Positions 43,241 to 51,347 of a stretch of 51,347 nucleotides of DNA are shown one piece after another. Under the pieces are notes generated by a model. The model ran no database searches and was not told where the DNA came from. It worked only from the letters and a program-made list of their open reading frames with translations. Position 1 is the first letter of the stretch. Every line of letters starts with the position of its first letter. The position numbers and the translations under genes were made by a program. Source of the DNA: an uncultured Muribaculaceae bacterium (GTDB lineage: Bacteria; Bacteroidota; Bacteroidia; Bacteroidales; Muribaculaceae). The stretch spans positions 1 to 51,347 of the forward strand of contig CAKUMB010000014.1 of assembly GCA_934667475.1 (NCBI GenBank), given 5' to 3'.

Positions 43241-46200
43241 TTACTTAAGCACCACTTTGCGGGCCGAAGTCTTGCCTCCGACATAGCGGACCACCTCGAT
43301 GTAGACGCCGCTGGTGGCGGGACGCTGGCTGCCCAGCGACACACCGCCCACGGTGTACCACTCGCTGCCGAGCACCATGGCGTCGGCTGTGACGCTGTCG
43401 ATGCCCGAGAGGCCGGTAACATTCAGGGTGTAGGTCTTGCTGAATCCGTTGAACGCCTTGGTGACGGTGGCCACGCCCATGCCAGTGGTGTAGCCGAAGC
43501 CGTCCTTAAGATACAGGCGCGAGCCGTCGCAAGTCCATTGCGTGCCTTGCGGCATGCCATAGGCGAATCGCTGCTTAACGCTGGCAAAGGTGTCGCCCTC
43601 GGCAAGCACCACGGTAGCTGCCCACCAGTTGGCCAGGTCGTTGCCAGCCTGGGCTGCAAGTGTGGGATACATGCCCTGCTGCATGGTCCAGGCATCGCCC
43701 AACTGAGCCGACGTGGCCAGTGTGCGGGTGTCGCAGGCCGTGGCCAGGGCGTCGGTGGCGCTGGGAGTGAACGATGCCTGCGCGGCATCGGTGTCGTAGT
43801 ACACGCTGTCGAGCACGCCCACATATTTGCCCACGGGGGCTATGTAGCCAGCCTTAGCGGCATCGGCGCACACAAGGCTGCCGGCCGTGTAGGTGCGGGA
43901 AATTTTGGTGCTCGATGATGTGATAAGACCAATCACGCCGCCGGCAAGACTTGGAGCGCTCACAGTGCCCATATTGTAGCAGTCGGCAATGGTGGGGAAT
44001 CCGTATCCCGCCAAACCGCCGGCGTTGCCATACTTGCCATCGTCATTGCCGCTGCCCTTGGTGCTGGTGACATTGCCCAGATTGAAGCAGCGCGTGAGGT
44101 TGGCACGCTGGACGTAGCCCACAATGCCGGCCACGCCATAGCCCTCGCTCTCCACGTTGCCCGAGTTCCAGCAGTCGTTGATGACCGTTGAGCGTGCCTG
44201 GCCTATGAAGCCGGCCACATGGCGGCCTCCGCCGGCCACGTCGCCGGTGTTGTAGCAGCGGTTGATGGTGAGGCTGTTGCCCGACTCGCCAGCAAAGCCG
44301 CCCACCGCGTAGTTGTTGCTGAGCACGGCGCCAGTGTTGTAGCAATCTTCGACGAGACCCGAACTGGTGCCGCTCTTGATATACATTTCGCCGGCAAAGC
44401 CGCCCACACAGTAACCCAGACCGGTGACGTCGCCCGTGTTGTGGCAACGCTTGAAGTCAAACGAACCGCGGGCCATGCCCACGATGCCGCCCACATACGA
44501 GGTGCCACCCACGGTGCCAATGTTGGCGCAGTCGGTGATGACGCTGACGGCGGCACTGTTGTTCATGTCGCTGATGAGGCCGCCAGAAGTAGAGCCGCTG
44601 CCTATGATGTCGGCCTCGTTGACACAGTGGTCAAGAGTGTCGCCGCCACAGGCGGTGCCCAGAATGCCGGCCAGGCCGCCACCTCCCGATATTTCGGCAG
44701 AATTCACGCAGTTGCTTATGCGGCCATAGCTCATGGCTGCGATGCCAGCCATGCCCGATCCGCTGAGTTTGTGTATGTTGCGGCAGTCGCTCACCACTGC
44801 ACTCGAACCCAGCGACACCACTATGCCGGCACCTGCGCCGCCAGCCGGAACAATGGTGCCATTGTTCACACAGTGGGTGATGCGCGCCTTGCCGCTGGCT
44901 ACGGCTGCTATGCCAGCCGCATAGGGATTTTTGGGAGTGGTCACGCGGCCCTCGAAGGTGCAGCTGTCAACACGGCCCTTGAGCGTTCCGACAAAGCCGG
45001 CCACATAGCGGTTGCCATTGATGGAACCGCATACGGTGAGATTGCGAATCACACCCGAAGCGCCCACATTGCTAAACAGGGCAATGTAGTTCTCGTCCTC
45101 AACATCGATGCTGAGGTTGGATATGCGGTGTCCGGCGCCGTTGAAGTCGGCCTCGAAGGTGCACGGGTTCATGGCAATGGGGGTGAGCTTCACCCCAGTC
45201 ATGTCCACATCGTTCACCACCTCGAAGTGGCTGCCACTATACTGGTAGCCCTCACGCGAAGTGAAACGGCTTAAGTTGGCCACATCGTCGGCCGTCTTGA
45301 TTTTATAGGGGTTGGCCGCTGTGCCCTCGCCCTCAAACACGTTGGGGATTGAGCGCAGCGGAATCAACTTCACATAGTCGCCAAGAGTGGCGGTGAGAGT
45401 GTCGCGCAGCGAAGTGGTATCGGCGCGCATGGTCACAACCAGCTGCTTGCCGCTGATGGCGTAGTCCTTGCCGGCGGCCAGAGTCCACTTGATGGTGTCG
45501 GCAGAGGAGAGGAGCGCCCACGAGCGCATGTTGTTGGCATTCTCGCTGTCCTTGAAGTGGACATACATGCAGCGCGCCTTGCTGGCCAGAGGCTCGGAGG
45601 CAAACACCTTGAGCACCGGATATTTGTTCTTGACCAGGTCGAGCGCATCGGCATCGGTGCCCTCGGGAGCCGTGCCGCTGATGAGGTTGCGAGTGAGTTC
45701 GGCCTTAGCTCCGCTCATATCCTGCAAGGCGGCAGCCTTGCAGTGGGCCAGCATCTGACCATCGTAGTAGTTGCAGCTGTAGGTGCCTGCCAGCGGGCTG
45801 GTGCTGGCTATGGCGCCCAGGGTGCCGTCGTTGTAGGTGCTGGTCACCATGCCATAGGAGATGTTGCCCTTCATGGTGGCACCGCTGGTGGTGTGGCTGA
45901 CAATGCCGCCCACATCGCGGCGCGAATGCACGTAGCCGGTGTTGACGTTGTGTTCAACCACGGTGGCGCTGCCACTGAGGTCGGCCACAATGCCGCCCAC
46001 CGAGTGCTGTGCGGTGGCCGGACGGCTGGCGTTGAGGTAGATGGCGCGCACCTCACCATCGTTTTGGCAATGGCTGATGGTACCTGAGGCCACCGATGCT
46101 ATGCCGCCTGCGGTGTTGCCGCCTGCGGTGACAGTGCCTGCATTGTAGCAGTTGGTGATTTTACCCGTGCCCCACAGCTGGCCGGCAATGCCGCCGGCGT

Positions 46201-49183
46201 TGTCGGCAATGGCGGTGATAGAGGCGTAGTTGCGGCAGTTGTCCACAGTGCCGCCCGTCGAAGCCACCACGCCGCCTGCCAGCGAGTAGCCCACTATGTG
46301 GCAGTCGGCAGCGATGTTGATATTGGCCAGCGAGCTGTTGTCGGTGCAATAGCCAAACAGGCCAACCACGCTGCGCGAGCCTATGTTGTGGGCCAGCCCC
46401 ACCGAGTCGTAGTTGATGTAGTCCATCCAAATGCGGTGGATGGAGTGTCCGCCGCCATCGTAGCTTGCGGCAAACACGTGGGCCTTGCTGTTGTCGCCCA
46501 CGCCCTTGAAGTCGTGGTCATACTCAAGGTCGATGTCGGCCGTCTGCAAAAAGTAGTCACCGTCGAAGTCCTGCGAATTGTTGTTCACATCGTTGGCCAG
46601 GCGCATGAGGTCGGCCTTGTCCTGAATCAGGTAGGGCGACTCCTTGGTGCCGTTGCCAATGAAACCGCTGGGGTTGACGGTGGTCACATTGTATTCCTTA
46701 AAGTGCTTGAGGTTGTCGTCGGGCGAGGCAAGAATCACCTCCTTGCTGCTGACGCTTTTCAGCGATATGCAGTCGGCCTCCACCTTGAGGCCAGCGCTTT
46801 CCTGCACCACACTTGAGTTGCTGTAGAGGTACCACTTCACACCGCCCTTGGTGCTGATGCCCATGCTGCTCTTCACCTTGCCTGCATTCTCGCCGGCGGC
46901 TATGGTGAGCGGAGCTGCCGCAAGTGTTGCGGCCACGGTACCCGCAGCCGACTTCAGCATAGGATAGCTGCCAGCCTCAGCAGTCCACACGCCCTCGGCG
47001 TCGGTCCAGGGCAGAGTGCCGCTGGTGAGCTGCGCCGTGGCAAGGGCCGTGTGCTTGAGCGAATCGGGCATCACAGTGGTTGTGAGCTGCGCGTCGTAGT
47101 AGCAGTCGGTCATGGTGGGCACGCTGAACGACACACCATACACACCCTGCGTAGCGCCGGCGCTGGTGGTGATCACCTGACCCGCATTGAGGCAGCGCTC
47201 AATTGAGTTGCCGCGGTCGGTGCTGAGCACATAGCCCACTATGCCGCCCACTTGAGTGCAGGCGCCGCTGTTGATTATCTGGTTGCCGGTGAGGCAGTCC
47301 TTCACATGTCCCTCATAGAGCATGCCCACGATGCCGCCCACGATGCCATTGTTGTCGTTGGTGGCGCGGGCCGAGATGGGAGCGGCGTTGACAAGCCGCT
47401 GCACGGTGCCCGAATTCACGTCGCCCACGAGGCCGGCAATGATGCCGTGGCCGTCGGTGTCGGCAATGGTGCCGGTAAACTGGCCGTCGCTCACCAGACT
47501 CTGGTGCTTGCCTGCACCAGCCAGTGTGTAGCCCACAAGTCCGCCCAGGGCGCGGTAGAAGCGGTTGACGTAACCGCTGAAGGTCATTGAGGCGTCGGCG
47601 CTGATGTTGGTCACCTGCGACCCGCGGGTGATGCCGGCAATGGCGCCCGTGGCGCCCGCGCCGGTGATGGTGCCGCTAAAGGTGCAGCGGTCCACTGTGC
47701 CATTGCGCGTCTGGCCCACGATGCCGCCGCCAAAGGCGTTCTGGTGGTTGATGACGGCGCCCGTCACATTCACATTGGCAATGCGGCCCTCGCTTTGGGC
47801 CGCGATGCCACCGGCATACTCGCCATAGGAGGTGAGCTTGAGGCCGGTGACGTTGACGTTGGCTATCACACTCAGCGAGTCGGCAAAACCGAATATGCCG
47901 GCGTTGGGCTCCTGTCCCATGGTGATGGTGAGGTTGCCTATGCTGTGGCCTCGGCCGTCAAACGAGCCGCTGAACGGCTTGGCGTCGCTGCGGCCTATGG
48001 CACGCCATGCCGATGTGATGCCACTCATGTCTATGTCGTTGCCAAGCACGATGTGCTTGCCGCTGTAGCTGGTGCCATAGTTCACACTCTCGGCCAGGGC
48101 CTGCATGTGCTGCGGAGTGGTCACCACATAGGGGTCGGCCTCGGTGCCGCTGCCGCTCCACTCAAGGCTCTGTGCCTCGGGGAAACGCAATTTGGAAACG
48201 AGGCTGATGGTGGTGCTCTTGTAGGGGTAGGCCACCAGACTGGTGTACATGCGGTTGAATATGCCCCAGTTGCCAATGCTTATGGTGCTGTCGGTGGCAG
48301 TGGCGGCAATGCTGCCCTTTAGGGCGCTGCCGCTCTTGCTCCAGTCGGCCGGATTGCACATAAACACGCCATAGGTGGGGTTGGTGTAGATGTGCTGCGG
48401 CGGAATCTCAACACTGTGGTCAGGATTGACGTAGGCCGACACGGCCACACCGTTGTCGGCAAAGTTCACAATCTCGATTTGGTTGTCGTAGGGCTGGCCC
48501 ACATACACGTTGTAGGTCTCCACCGAGTCGGCCGGACTCAGATACACGTTGGTCATCACCGCATTGGTGGGCTTCAGGTTAGAACTCTTGAAGGCGCAGT
48601 AGTAGCGGCCCTTGTTGGCCCCTGTGAGCAGAAACAGGCCCCAGCCGCCCAGCTTCACGCTGCCGTCGGCGCCAATGGTGCCCGTCACGGGGGTGGTGGT
48701 GCTATACTTCATTTTGCTCCAGTCGATGGAGCACAAATACACCGGCGTGCCATCCTTCAGTTTCAGCGCCACTTGCGGCTCGATGCTCACATCGCTGCCC
48801 GAATAGGTGGCAGCCACTGTGACGGGACGCGACCACAGGCCGCTGATGCTGGCCTTGCCAGTGCCAGTGGGGGTGACGGTGACCAGGCACTCGCCAAGCT
48901 GCCGCTCGCCATTGCTGTCGTAGTCAAACTCGGCCATGGTCACGGCCGAGGTGAGTGCGAATGCGCGCCCTCCGGCCACCCTTGCAGGCCGAGTGGTCTG
49001 CACAGGCCCCTCGGTGAAGTCAACGCTTTGGTGCGGCGCAGAGAGTTCAATTCTTGCCGCCAGCTTTCCCTCGGCGGTCTGGGGTTGGAAGCCCGACGGC
49101 TCATCGCCGGCGCGGGCCTGCACACAGCAGGCGGCGGCCATGGCGGCAGCCAAGAGCATTCCCGAAAGAGTCTTAAGTCTCAT
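43241..49183 (-). CDS. Giant GLUG-repeat surface protein B with T9SS tail
   Basis: This 1980-residue protein is exported (signal peptide to about residue 25, CCVQARA). It has the same layout as protein A at 29239-35376. The N-terminal beta domains include YNVYVGQPYDNQIEIVNF near 222. Three repeat modules are capped by GSGTEADPYVV, GNGTKESPYLI and GEGTAANPYKI at about 343, 841 and 1283. Ig-like linkers join them, and GLUG-type beta-helix units (for example NCYNAGTV..GGNTAGGIA) fill them. The sorting tail is EWYTVGGVSLGSQRPATSGVYIE with final KVVLK. It is a likely adhesin or surface-binding protein. It has its own promoter (49232-49263) and converges on protein A across 7.9 kb. Confidence 0.85.
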   Translation of the reverse strand: MRLKTLSGMLLAAAMAAACCVQARAGDEPSGFQPQTAEGKLAARIELSAPHQSVDFTEGPVQTTRPARVAGGRAFALTSAVTMAEFDYDSNGERQLGECLVTVTPTGTGKASISGLWSRPVTVAATYSGSDVSIEPQVALKLKDGTPVYLCSIDWSKMKYSTTTPVTGTIGADGSVKLGGWGLFLLTGANKGRYYCAFKSSNLKPTNAVMTNVYLSPADSVETYNVYVGQPYDNQIEIVNFADNGVAVSAYVNPDHSVEIPPQHIYTNPTYGVFMCNPADWSKSGSALKGSIAATATDSTISIGNWGIFNRMYTSLVAYPYKSTTISLVSKLRFPEAQSLEWSGSGTEADPYVVTTPQHMQALAESVNYGTSYSGKHIVLGNDIDMSGITSAWRAIGRSDAKPFSGSFDGRGHSIGNLTITMGQEPNAGIFGFADSLSVIANVNVTGLKLTSYGEYAGGIAAQSEGRIANVNVTGAVINHQNAFGGGIVGQTRNGTVDRCTFSGTITGAGATGAIAGITRGSQVTNISADASMTFSGYVNRFYRALGGLVGYTLAGAGKHQSLVSDGQFTGTIADTDGHGIIAGLVGDVNSGTVQRLVNAAPISARATNDNNGIVGGIVGMLYEGHVKDCLTGNQIINSGACTQVGGIVGYVLSTDRGNSIERCLNAGQVITTSAGATQGVYGVSFSVPTMTDCYYDAQLTTTVMPDSLKHTALATAQLTSGTLPWTDAEGVWTAEAGSYPMLKSAAGTVAATLAAAPLTIAAGENAGKVKSSMGISTKGGVKWYLYSNSSVVQESAGLKVEADCISLKSVSSKEVILASPDDNLKHFKEYNVTTVNPSGFIGNGTKESPYLIQDKADLMRLANDVNNNSQDFDGDYFLQTADIDLEYDHDFKGVGDNSKAHVFAASYDGGGHSIHRIWMDYINYDSVGLAHNIGSRSVVGLFGYCTDNSSLANINIAADCHIVGYSLAGGVVASTGGTVDNCRNYASITAIADNAGGIAGQLWGTGKITNCYNAGTVTAGGNTAGGIASVASGTISHCQNDGEVRAIYLNASRPATAQHSVGGIVADLSGSATVVEHNVNTGYVHSRRDVGGIVSHTTSGATMKGNISYGMVTSTYNDGTLGAIASTSPLAGTYSCNYYDGQMLAHCKAAALQDMSGAKAELTRNLISGTAPEGTDADALDLVKNKYPVLKVFASEPLASKARCMYVHFKDSENANNMRSWALLSSADTIKWTLAAGKDYAISGKQLVVTMRADTTSLRDTLTATLGDYVKLIPLRSIPNVFEGEGTAANPYKIKTADDVANLSRFTSREGYQYSGSHFEVVNDVDMTGVKLTPIAMNPCTFEADFNGAGHRISNLSIDVEDENYIALFSNVGASGVIRNLTVCGSINGNRYVAGFVGTLKGRVDSCTFEGRVTTPKNPYAAGIAAVASGKARITHCVNNGTIVPAGGAGAGIVVSLGSSAVVSDCRNIHKLSGSGMAGIAAMSYGRISNCVNSAEISGGGGLAGILGTACGGDTLDHCVNEADIIGSGSTSGGLISDMNNSAAVSVITDCANIGTVGGTSYVGGIVGMARGSFDFKRCHNTGDVTGLGYCVGGFAGEMYIKSGTSSGLVEDCYNTGAVLSNNYAVGGFAGESGNSLTINRCYNTGDVAGGGRHVAGFIGQARSTVINDCWNSGNVESEGYGVAGIVGYVQRANLTRCFNLGNVTSTKGSGNDDGKYGNAGGLAGYGFPTIADCYNMGTVSAPSLAGGVIGLITSSSTKISRTYTAGSLVCADAAKAGYIAPVGKYVGVLDSVYYDTDAAQASFTPSATDALATACDTRTLATSAQLGDAWTMQQGMYPTLAAQAGNDLANWWAATVVLAEGDTFASVKQRFAYGMPQGTQWTCDGSRLYLKDGFGYTTGMGVATVTKAFNGFSKTYTLNVTGLSGIDSVTADAMVLGSEWYTVGGVSLGSQRPATSGVYIEVVRYVGGKTSARKVVLK

Positions 49184-49231
49184 AGTCGAATCGGTTTGTT
49201 AGGATTTAATTGGTTATGCTTCTTGCAGCTA

Positions 49232-49263
49232 CAAATTTATTCAAAAGGATTTACATTCCCCAA
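49232..49263 (-). promoter_or_regulatory. Promoter of the 1980-aa GLUG protein gene
   Basis: On the minus strand: TTG (49263-49261), 21 bases, TAAATTTG (49239-49232), both halves consistent with consensus. It lies 49 bases before the ATG. Confidence 0.65.
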
Positions 49264-49439
49264 CATTTTCGAGGCTTTCTGCTTCAAGTTGTTGCTCTTT
49301 GCCTACATTTGGTAGTTCACTTACGGCGCACAGCACATTTCCGCAAGAGAAACCTTAAAACATCTTTAGAAAATACTCCGATTGGGTGATAGATGTTAAA
49401 ATAGAGTTAAAACAAGCAAAAAGTAGCCCAGTAATTATG

Positions 49440-49466
49440 TTGTACAACATATTTACACTACTTTTG
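49440..49466 (+). promoter_or_regulatory. Promoter of candidate small RNA 2
   Basis: TTG (49440-49442), 16 bases, TACTTTTG (49459-49466). The -7 box is perfect, but the spacing is shorter than usual. It reads away from the GLUG gene and against the gene to its right. Confidence 0.5.
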
Positions 49467-49472
49467 CATCGG

Positions 49473-49621
49473 TTTTTCATGGTATTAGTTTTTAAGGTTA
49501 TGAAATTCTAGGCGTCGTGATGACGGTTACGTTTTTTCATTGTTTAAGGTTTATGTTAATGGTATTAGAAGGTTAATTAGTTAAGCAATCCTGGACGCTG
49601 AGTCTAGGATTTACTTTTTTT
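49473..49621 (+). ncRNA. Candidate small RNA of about 150 nt with micro-ORFs
   Basis: This stretch lies between a promoter and a strong intrinsic terminator and holds no gene. It has a first hairpin (cgtc/gacg, 49513-49525) followed by six T (49531-49536), and a final hairpin (stem 49587-49595 with 49603-49611) followed by seven T. The sequence atggtattag is repeated at 49479 and 49559, each followed by aaggtta. The first copy opens a 10-codon frame and the second lies in a 7-codon frame from ATG 49553. It could be a small RNA or an attenuator-like leader that has lost its gene. I do not know the family. Confidence 0.5.
49587..49621 (+). terminator. Intrinsic terminator of candidate small RNA 2
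   Basis: aatcctgga pairs with tctaggatt (one G-T pair) around a 7-base loop, followed shortly by seven T. Confidence 0.8.
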
Positions 49622-49753
49622 ATAGCCCTATACAGAAAAAAGACATGAAAAAGCCGCACACCAACCAAGCAATTAGTTCACAATTAATTATGTGAATACG
49701 CAGCGCACCTCGACCTTACGGGCCGAGCCGCCATATGCCCAGGGAGGCCTGCG

Positions 49754-51049
49754 CTATTTTTTGCGGCGGGGGCTGACTTCGAAGGCATCGATTACCGAGC
49801 CGTTGCGGTCGAGCAGCTGCAGCGCCATGCGCTTGGAGGTGACGCTCAGGTGCATTGCGCCCACGGTTTGCGAGCCCTCGTTCCACCGGCAGGCTATTTT
49901 GTCGGCATTGTGCTCCAGCGGGCCAAAGTGCTTTTGGCCGCGCTCATTGTCGCTCGAGGGCAGCTGCACATAGGTGGTGCCCTTGTCGCTAGTGGTGGCG
50001 GCATCGGCCTTAAGCGGCAACGAGCGCACATAGATGTGGTTGTTGCCGGCAATGGCCAGGTCAATGCCGCATTCGTCCATCAGCTGCCACCAGCGCCCGT
50101 ATTGGCTTGTGAGCCCGGTCTGGCCATGGAACCACTGGTAGTGTTCGCACACCACAGTGTAGCGCACGTCGGCGGTGCGGCATTCCTTTACGACCTTGCG
50201 CACCCACTGCTGCGCCGCCTCAAGTCCCTCGGGCGTGCGCATGTCTTCACTGTTGAGCATTATAAACAGCACGCCACCATAGGTGAAGTGGTAGCACACT
50301 CCCCTCTCGCCCTCGTAGCCATTGGGCGGATAATAGTTGGCGTCGCGAAAATAGTTGCTGGTGAGCTCGTAGCGGCGCGACATGTTGTCGTGATTGCCGT
50401 TGAGTCCGGCCCACATGGTGCGTCGGAAGGCTGGCTGCCCATACAGCTTGCGCCAAAACGAGTAGCTGCCGCCCCAAGCTATCACGTCGCCTATGTGCAG
50501 CACCCAGTCCACATCGCGGTAGCGGTTGTCGATGGTCTGCACCATGTCCATGGCACTTTCGAGCCGATTGGGCAGCGGAGTGTAGGTGTGGAAGTCGCTT
50601 ATTATGCAGGCGCCCCACTCGCGGGCGCCGGCTGTGGTGAAGCGGTAGGTGGCGCTGGTGTCGCCGCTTGCGCCCACGATTCGGTACTTATATCGGGTGT
50701 CGGGCTTGAGGCCGCCCAGCGTGGCGCCGCACTTGAAGAAGCGTGCGTCTTCGGTCCAGTTGCTGCCGTCGGGCCGCTTGCTGTCGATGCCATAATAGGT
50801 GGTGCACCAGCGGTGCTGCTCGGGCCGGCACAGAGTGGCACAACTCCACGCCTCGTCGCCCTCGGTGGTGAGCATCACCTGCGTGTGGCCCGCTGCCGAG
50901 TCGGCAGCCCAGCTCACGCGCATCTGGCGCGACGCGTCATCGCCCGGACAGGTGACTATGCTATAGATGCGGCCGCTTGCGGCCCATGCGCCGGTGGCGC
51001 TGACGGCGGCGCTGACGGCGGCCACCATGAGTTTTGCCCAGTTGCTCAT
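49754..51049 (-). CDS. Purple-acid-phosphatase-like metallophosphoesterase, secreted
   Basis: The 431-residue protein has a signal peptide to about residue 24 (GAWAA). An FN3-like N-terminal domain follows (about 30-140, ending KPDTRYKYRIVG, TYRFTTAG). The calcineurin-like fold then has SDFHTYTP near 152, HIGDVIAWGG near 186, GNHDN near 217 and VVCEHYQWFHG near 302. The motif normally written G-H-x-H appears as AGNNHIYVRS near 336, so the first His is Asn. The GD-x-x-Y tyrosine of true purple acid phosphatases is also missing. It may bind metal differently or act on another phosphoester. The C-terminus is a short basic tail, not a T9SS tail, so a periplasmic site is likely. Confidence 0.82.
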   Translation of the reverse strand: MSNWAKLMVAAVSAAVSATGAWAASGRIYSIVTCPGDDASRQMRVSWAADSAAGHTQVMLTTEGDEAWSCATLCRPEQHRWCTTYYGIDSKRPDGSNWTEDARFFKCGATLGGLKPDTRYKYRIVGASGDTSATYRFTTAGAREWGACIISDFHTYTPLPNRLESAMDMVQTIDNRYRDVDWVLHIGDVIAWGGSYSFWRKLYGQPAFRRTMWAGLNGNHDNMSRRYELTSNYFRDANYYPPNGYEGERGVCYHFTYGGVLFIMLNSEDMRTPEGLEAAQQWVRKVVKECRTADVRYTVVCEHYQWFHGQTGLTSQYGRWWQLMDECGIDLAIAGNNHIYVRSLPLKADAATTSDKGTTYVQLPSSDNERGQKHFGPLEHNADKIACRWNEGSQTVGAMHLSVTSKRMALQLLDRNGSVIDAFEVSPRRKK

Positions 51050-51257
51050 TACTTTTTATGGTTGCGGTTTTGTCTGTGTATTTAGAGACCTCTAAACAAC
51101 CATAAACAACGAAAAACACATAGGGATTAAACTCTGTATATCAACCACTTTTAGATTTTAGCACTTCGAACTTGCTTTTTGGTGGTTACTGGTGGTTGCC
51201 GTTACCAATTTTCCAAAACACGACTTTAATCGTTGTAAATCAGTTATTTATAAATTC
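51050..51257. other. A+T-rich upstream region
   Basis: It separates the metallophosphoesterase from the possible integrase start. I see no convincing promoter pair, tRNA or attachment core in it. Confidence 0.5.
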
Positions 51258-51347
51258 TTGTCTCGTGACCAAAAATCAGCGAGGGACAAAAACGGGACAA
51301 AACCACGGAAAAATAAAGTCAAGAACACTTCGCCCGAAATATCCCTT
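51258..51347 (+). CDS. Possible start of a tyrosine-type integrase (partial)
   Basis: From TTG 51258 the frame is open to the window edge (30 codons). It reads as a basic, Lys/Arg/Asn-rich N-terminus ending KNTSPEISL, similar in style to the beginning of Bacteroidetes site-specific integrases. It contains two 9-base repeats (gggacaaaa at 51283 and 51294). Only about 30 residues are visible and the start is a TTG, so the call is weak. If right, a mobile element begins to the right of the window. Confidence 0.35.
   Translation, partial: MSRDQKSARDKNGTKPRKNKVKNTSPEISL

Larger units (their letters stand above)
49184..49753. other. Intergenic stretch carrying a candidate small RNA
   Basis: These 570 bases between two minus-strand genes hold the GLUG promoter (49232-49263) and the plus-strand unit at 49440-49621. 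No protein gene longer than about 10 codons is supported. Confidence 0.6.

Noticed and set aside
42807..43286. Plus-strand frames of 100-160 codons in the gap before the GLUG gene
   Set aside because: They have unlikely composition, no promoter in position, and overlap the hairpin and the end of the GLUG protein B gene.
1..51347. CRISPR arrays, rRNA operons and complete insertion sequences
   Set aside because: I looked for regularly spaced direct repeats, rRNA-like sequence and transposase genes with terminal inverted repeats, and saw none.

Overview
The window looks like chromosomal DNA of a gut-type member of the order Bacteroidales. Muribaculaceae or a close relative is my best guess, but that is inference. 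Seen directly: promoters of the Bacteroidetes type (TTG, about 20 bases, TAnnTTTG) in front of many genes; several secreted proteins ending in a C-terminal tail of the type IX secretion (T9SS) kind, with a hydrophobic 'PGIY.V' strand and a terminal K; a long Bacteroidetes-type YidC; and two giant GLUG-repeat surface proteins. Most genes are G+C rich with strong use of GCC, GGC and AAC codons.

Layout. (1) 1-2640 is an A+T-rich, mostly decayed plus-strand island. It has a 36-codon head of a C5 cytosine DNA methyltransferase, a small membrane protein, an exonuclease head fused to a Gly/Tyr repeat tail, a lipoprotein cut by an in-frame TAG, and a frameshifted gene. (2) 2990-7033 holds a YciH/SUI1-type translation factor and an AddA/RecB-like helicase-nuclease. 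(3) 7204-11915 holds a secreted phosphodiester glycosidase, a DUF5036-like lipoprotein and two tandem outer-membrane beta-barrels. (4) 11984-17941 holds a YitT transporter-like protein, a four-helix holin-like protein, thymidine kinase, a PIG-L deacetylase/YhcH pair and a TraB-CapA pair. (5) 18049-22683 holds a candidate small RNA, a T9SS gene remnant, pyrG and yidC. (6) 22960-28999 holds two T9SS-type secreted proteins, tRNA-Arg, a small membrane protein and an OPT-family transporter. (7) 29239-49183 is framed by two convergent giant GLUG proteins (2045 and 1980 aa). Between them lie an Nramp transporter, a YczE/DUF6198 protein, a DEAD-box helicase, a GNAT acetyltransferase and guaA. (8) 49440-51347 holds a second candidate small RNA, a purple-acid-phosphatase-like enzyme and, at the right edge, the possible start of an integrase.

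How it fits together. Most of the window is ordinary core metabolism (nucleotide synthesis by PyrG, GuaA and Tdk; membrane insertion by YidC) interleaved with cell-surface cargo genes. The unusual material is the decayed island at the left edge, the two promoter-plus-terminator units without a convincing gene (about 18086-18263 and 49473-49621), an orphan promoter at 42614-42644, and the paired GLUG giants. I did not find a clear new multi-gene system. The left island and the two candidate small RNAs are the best places for a second look.
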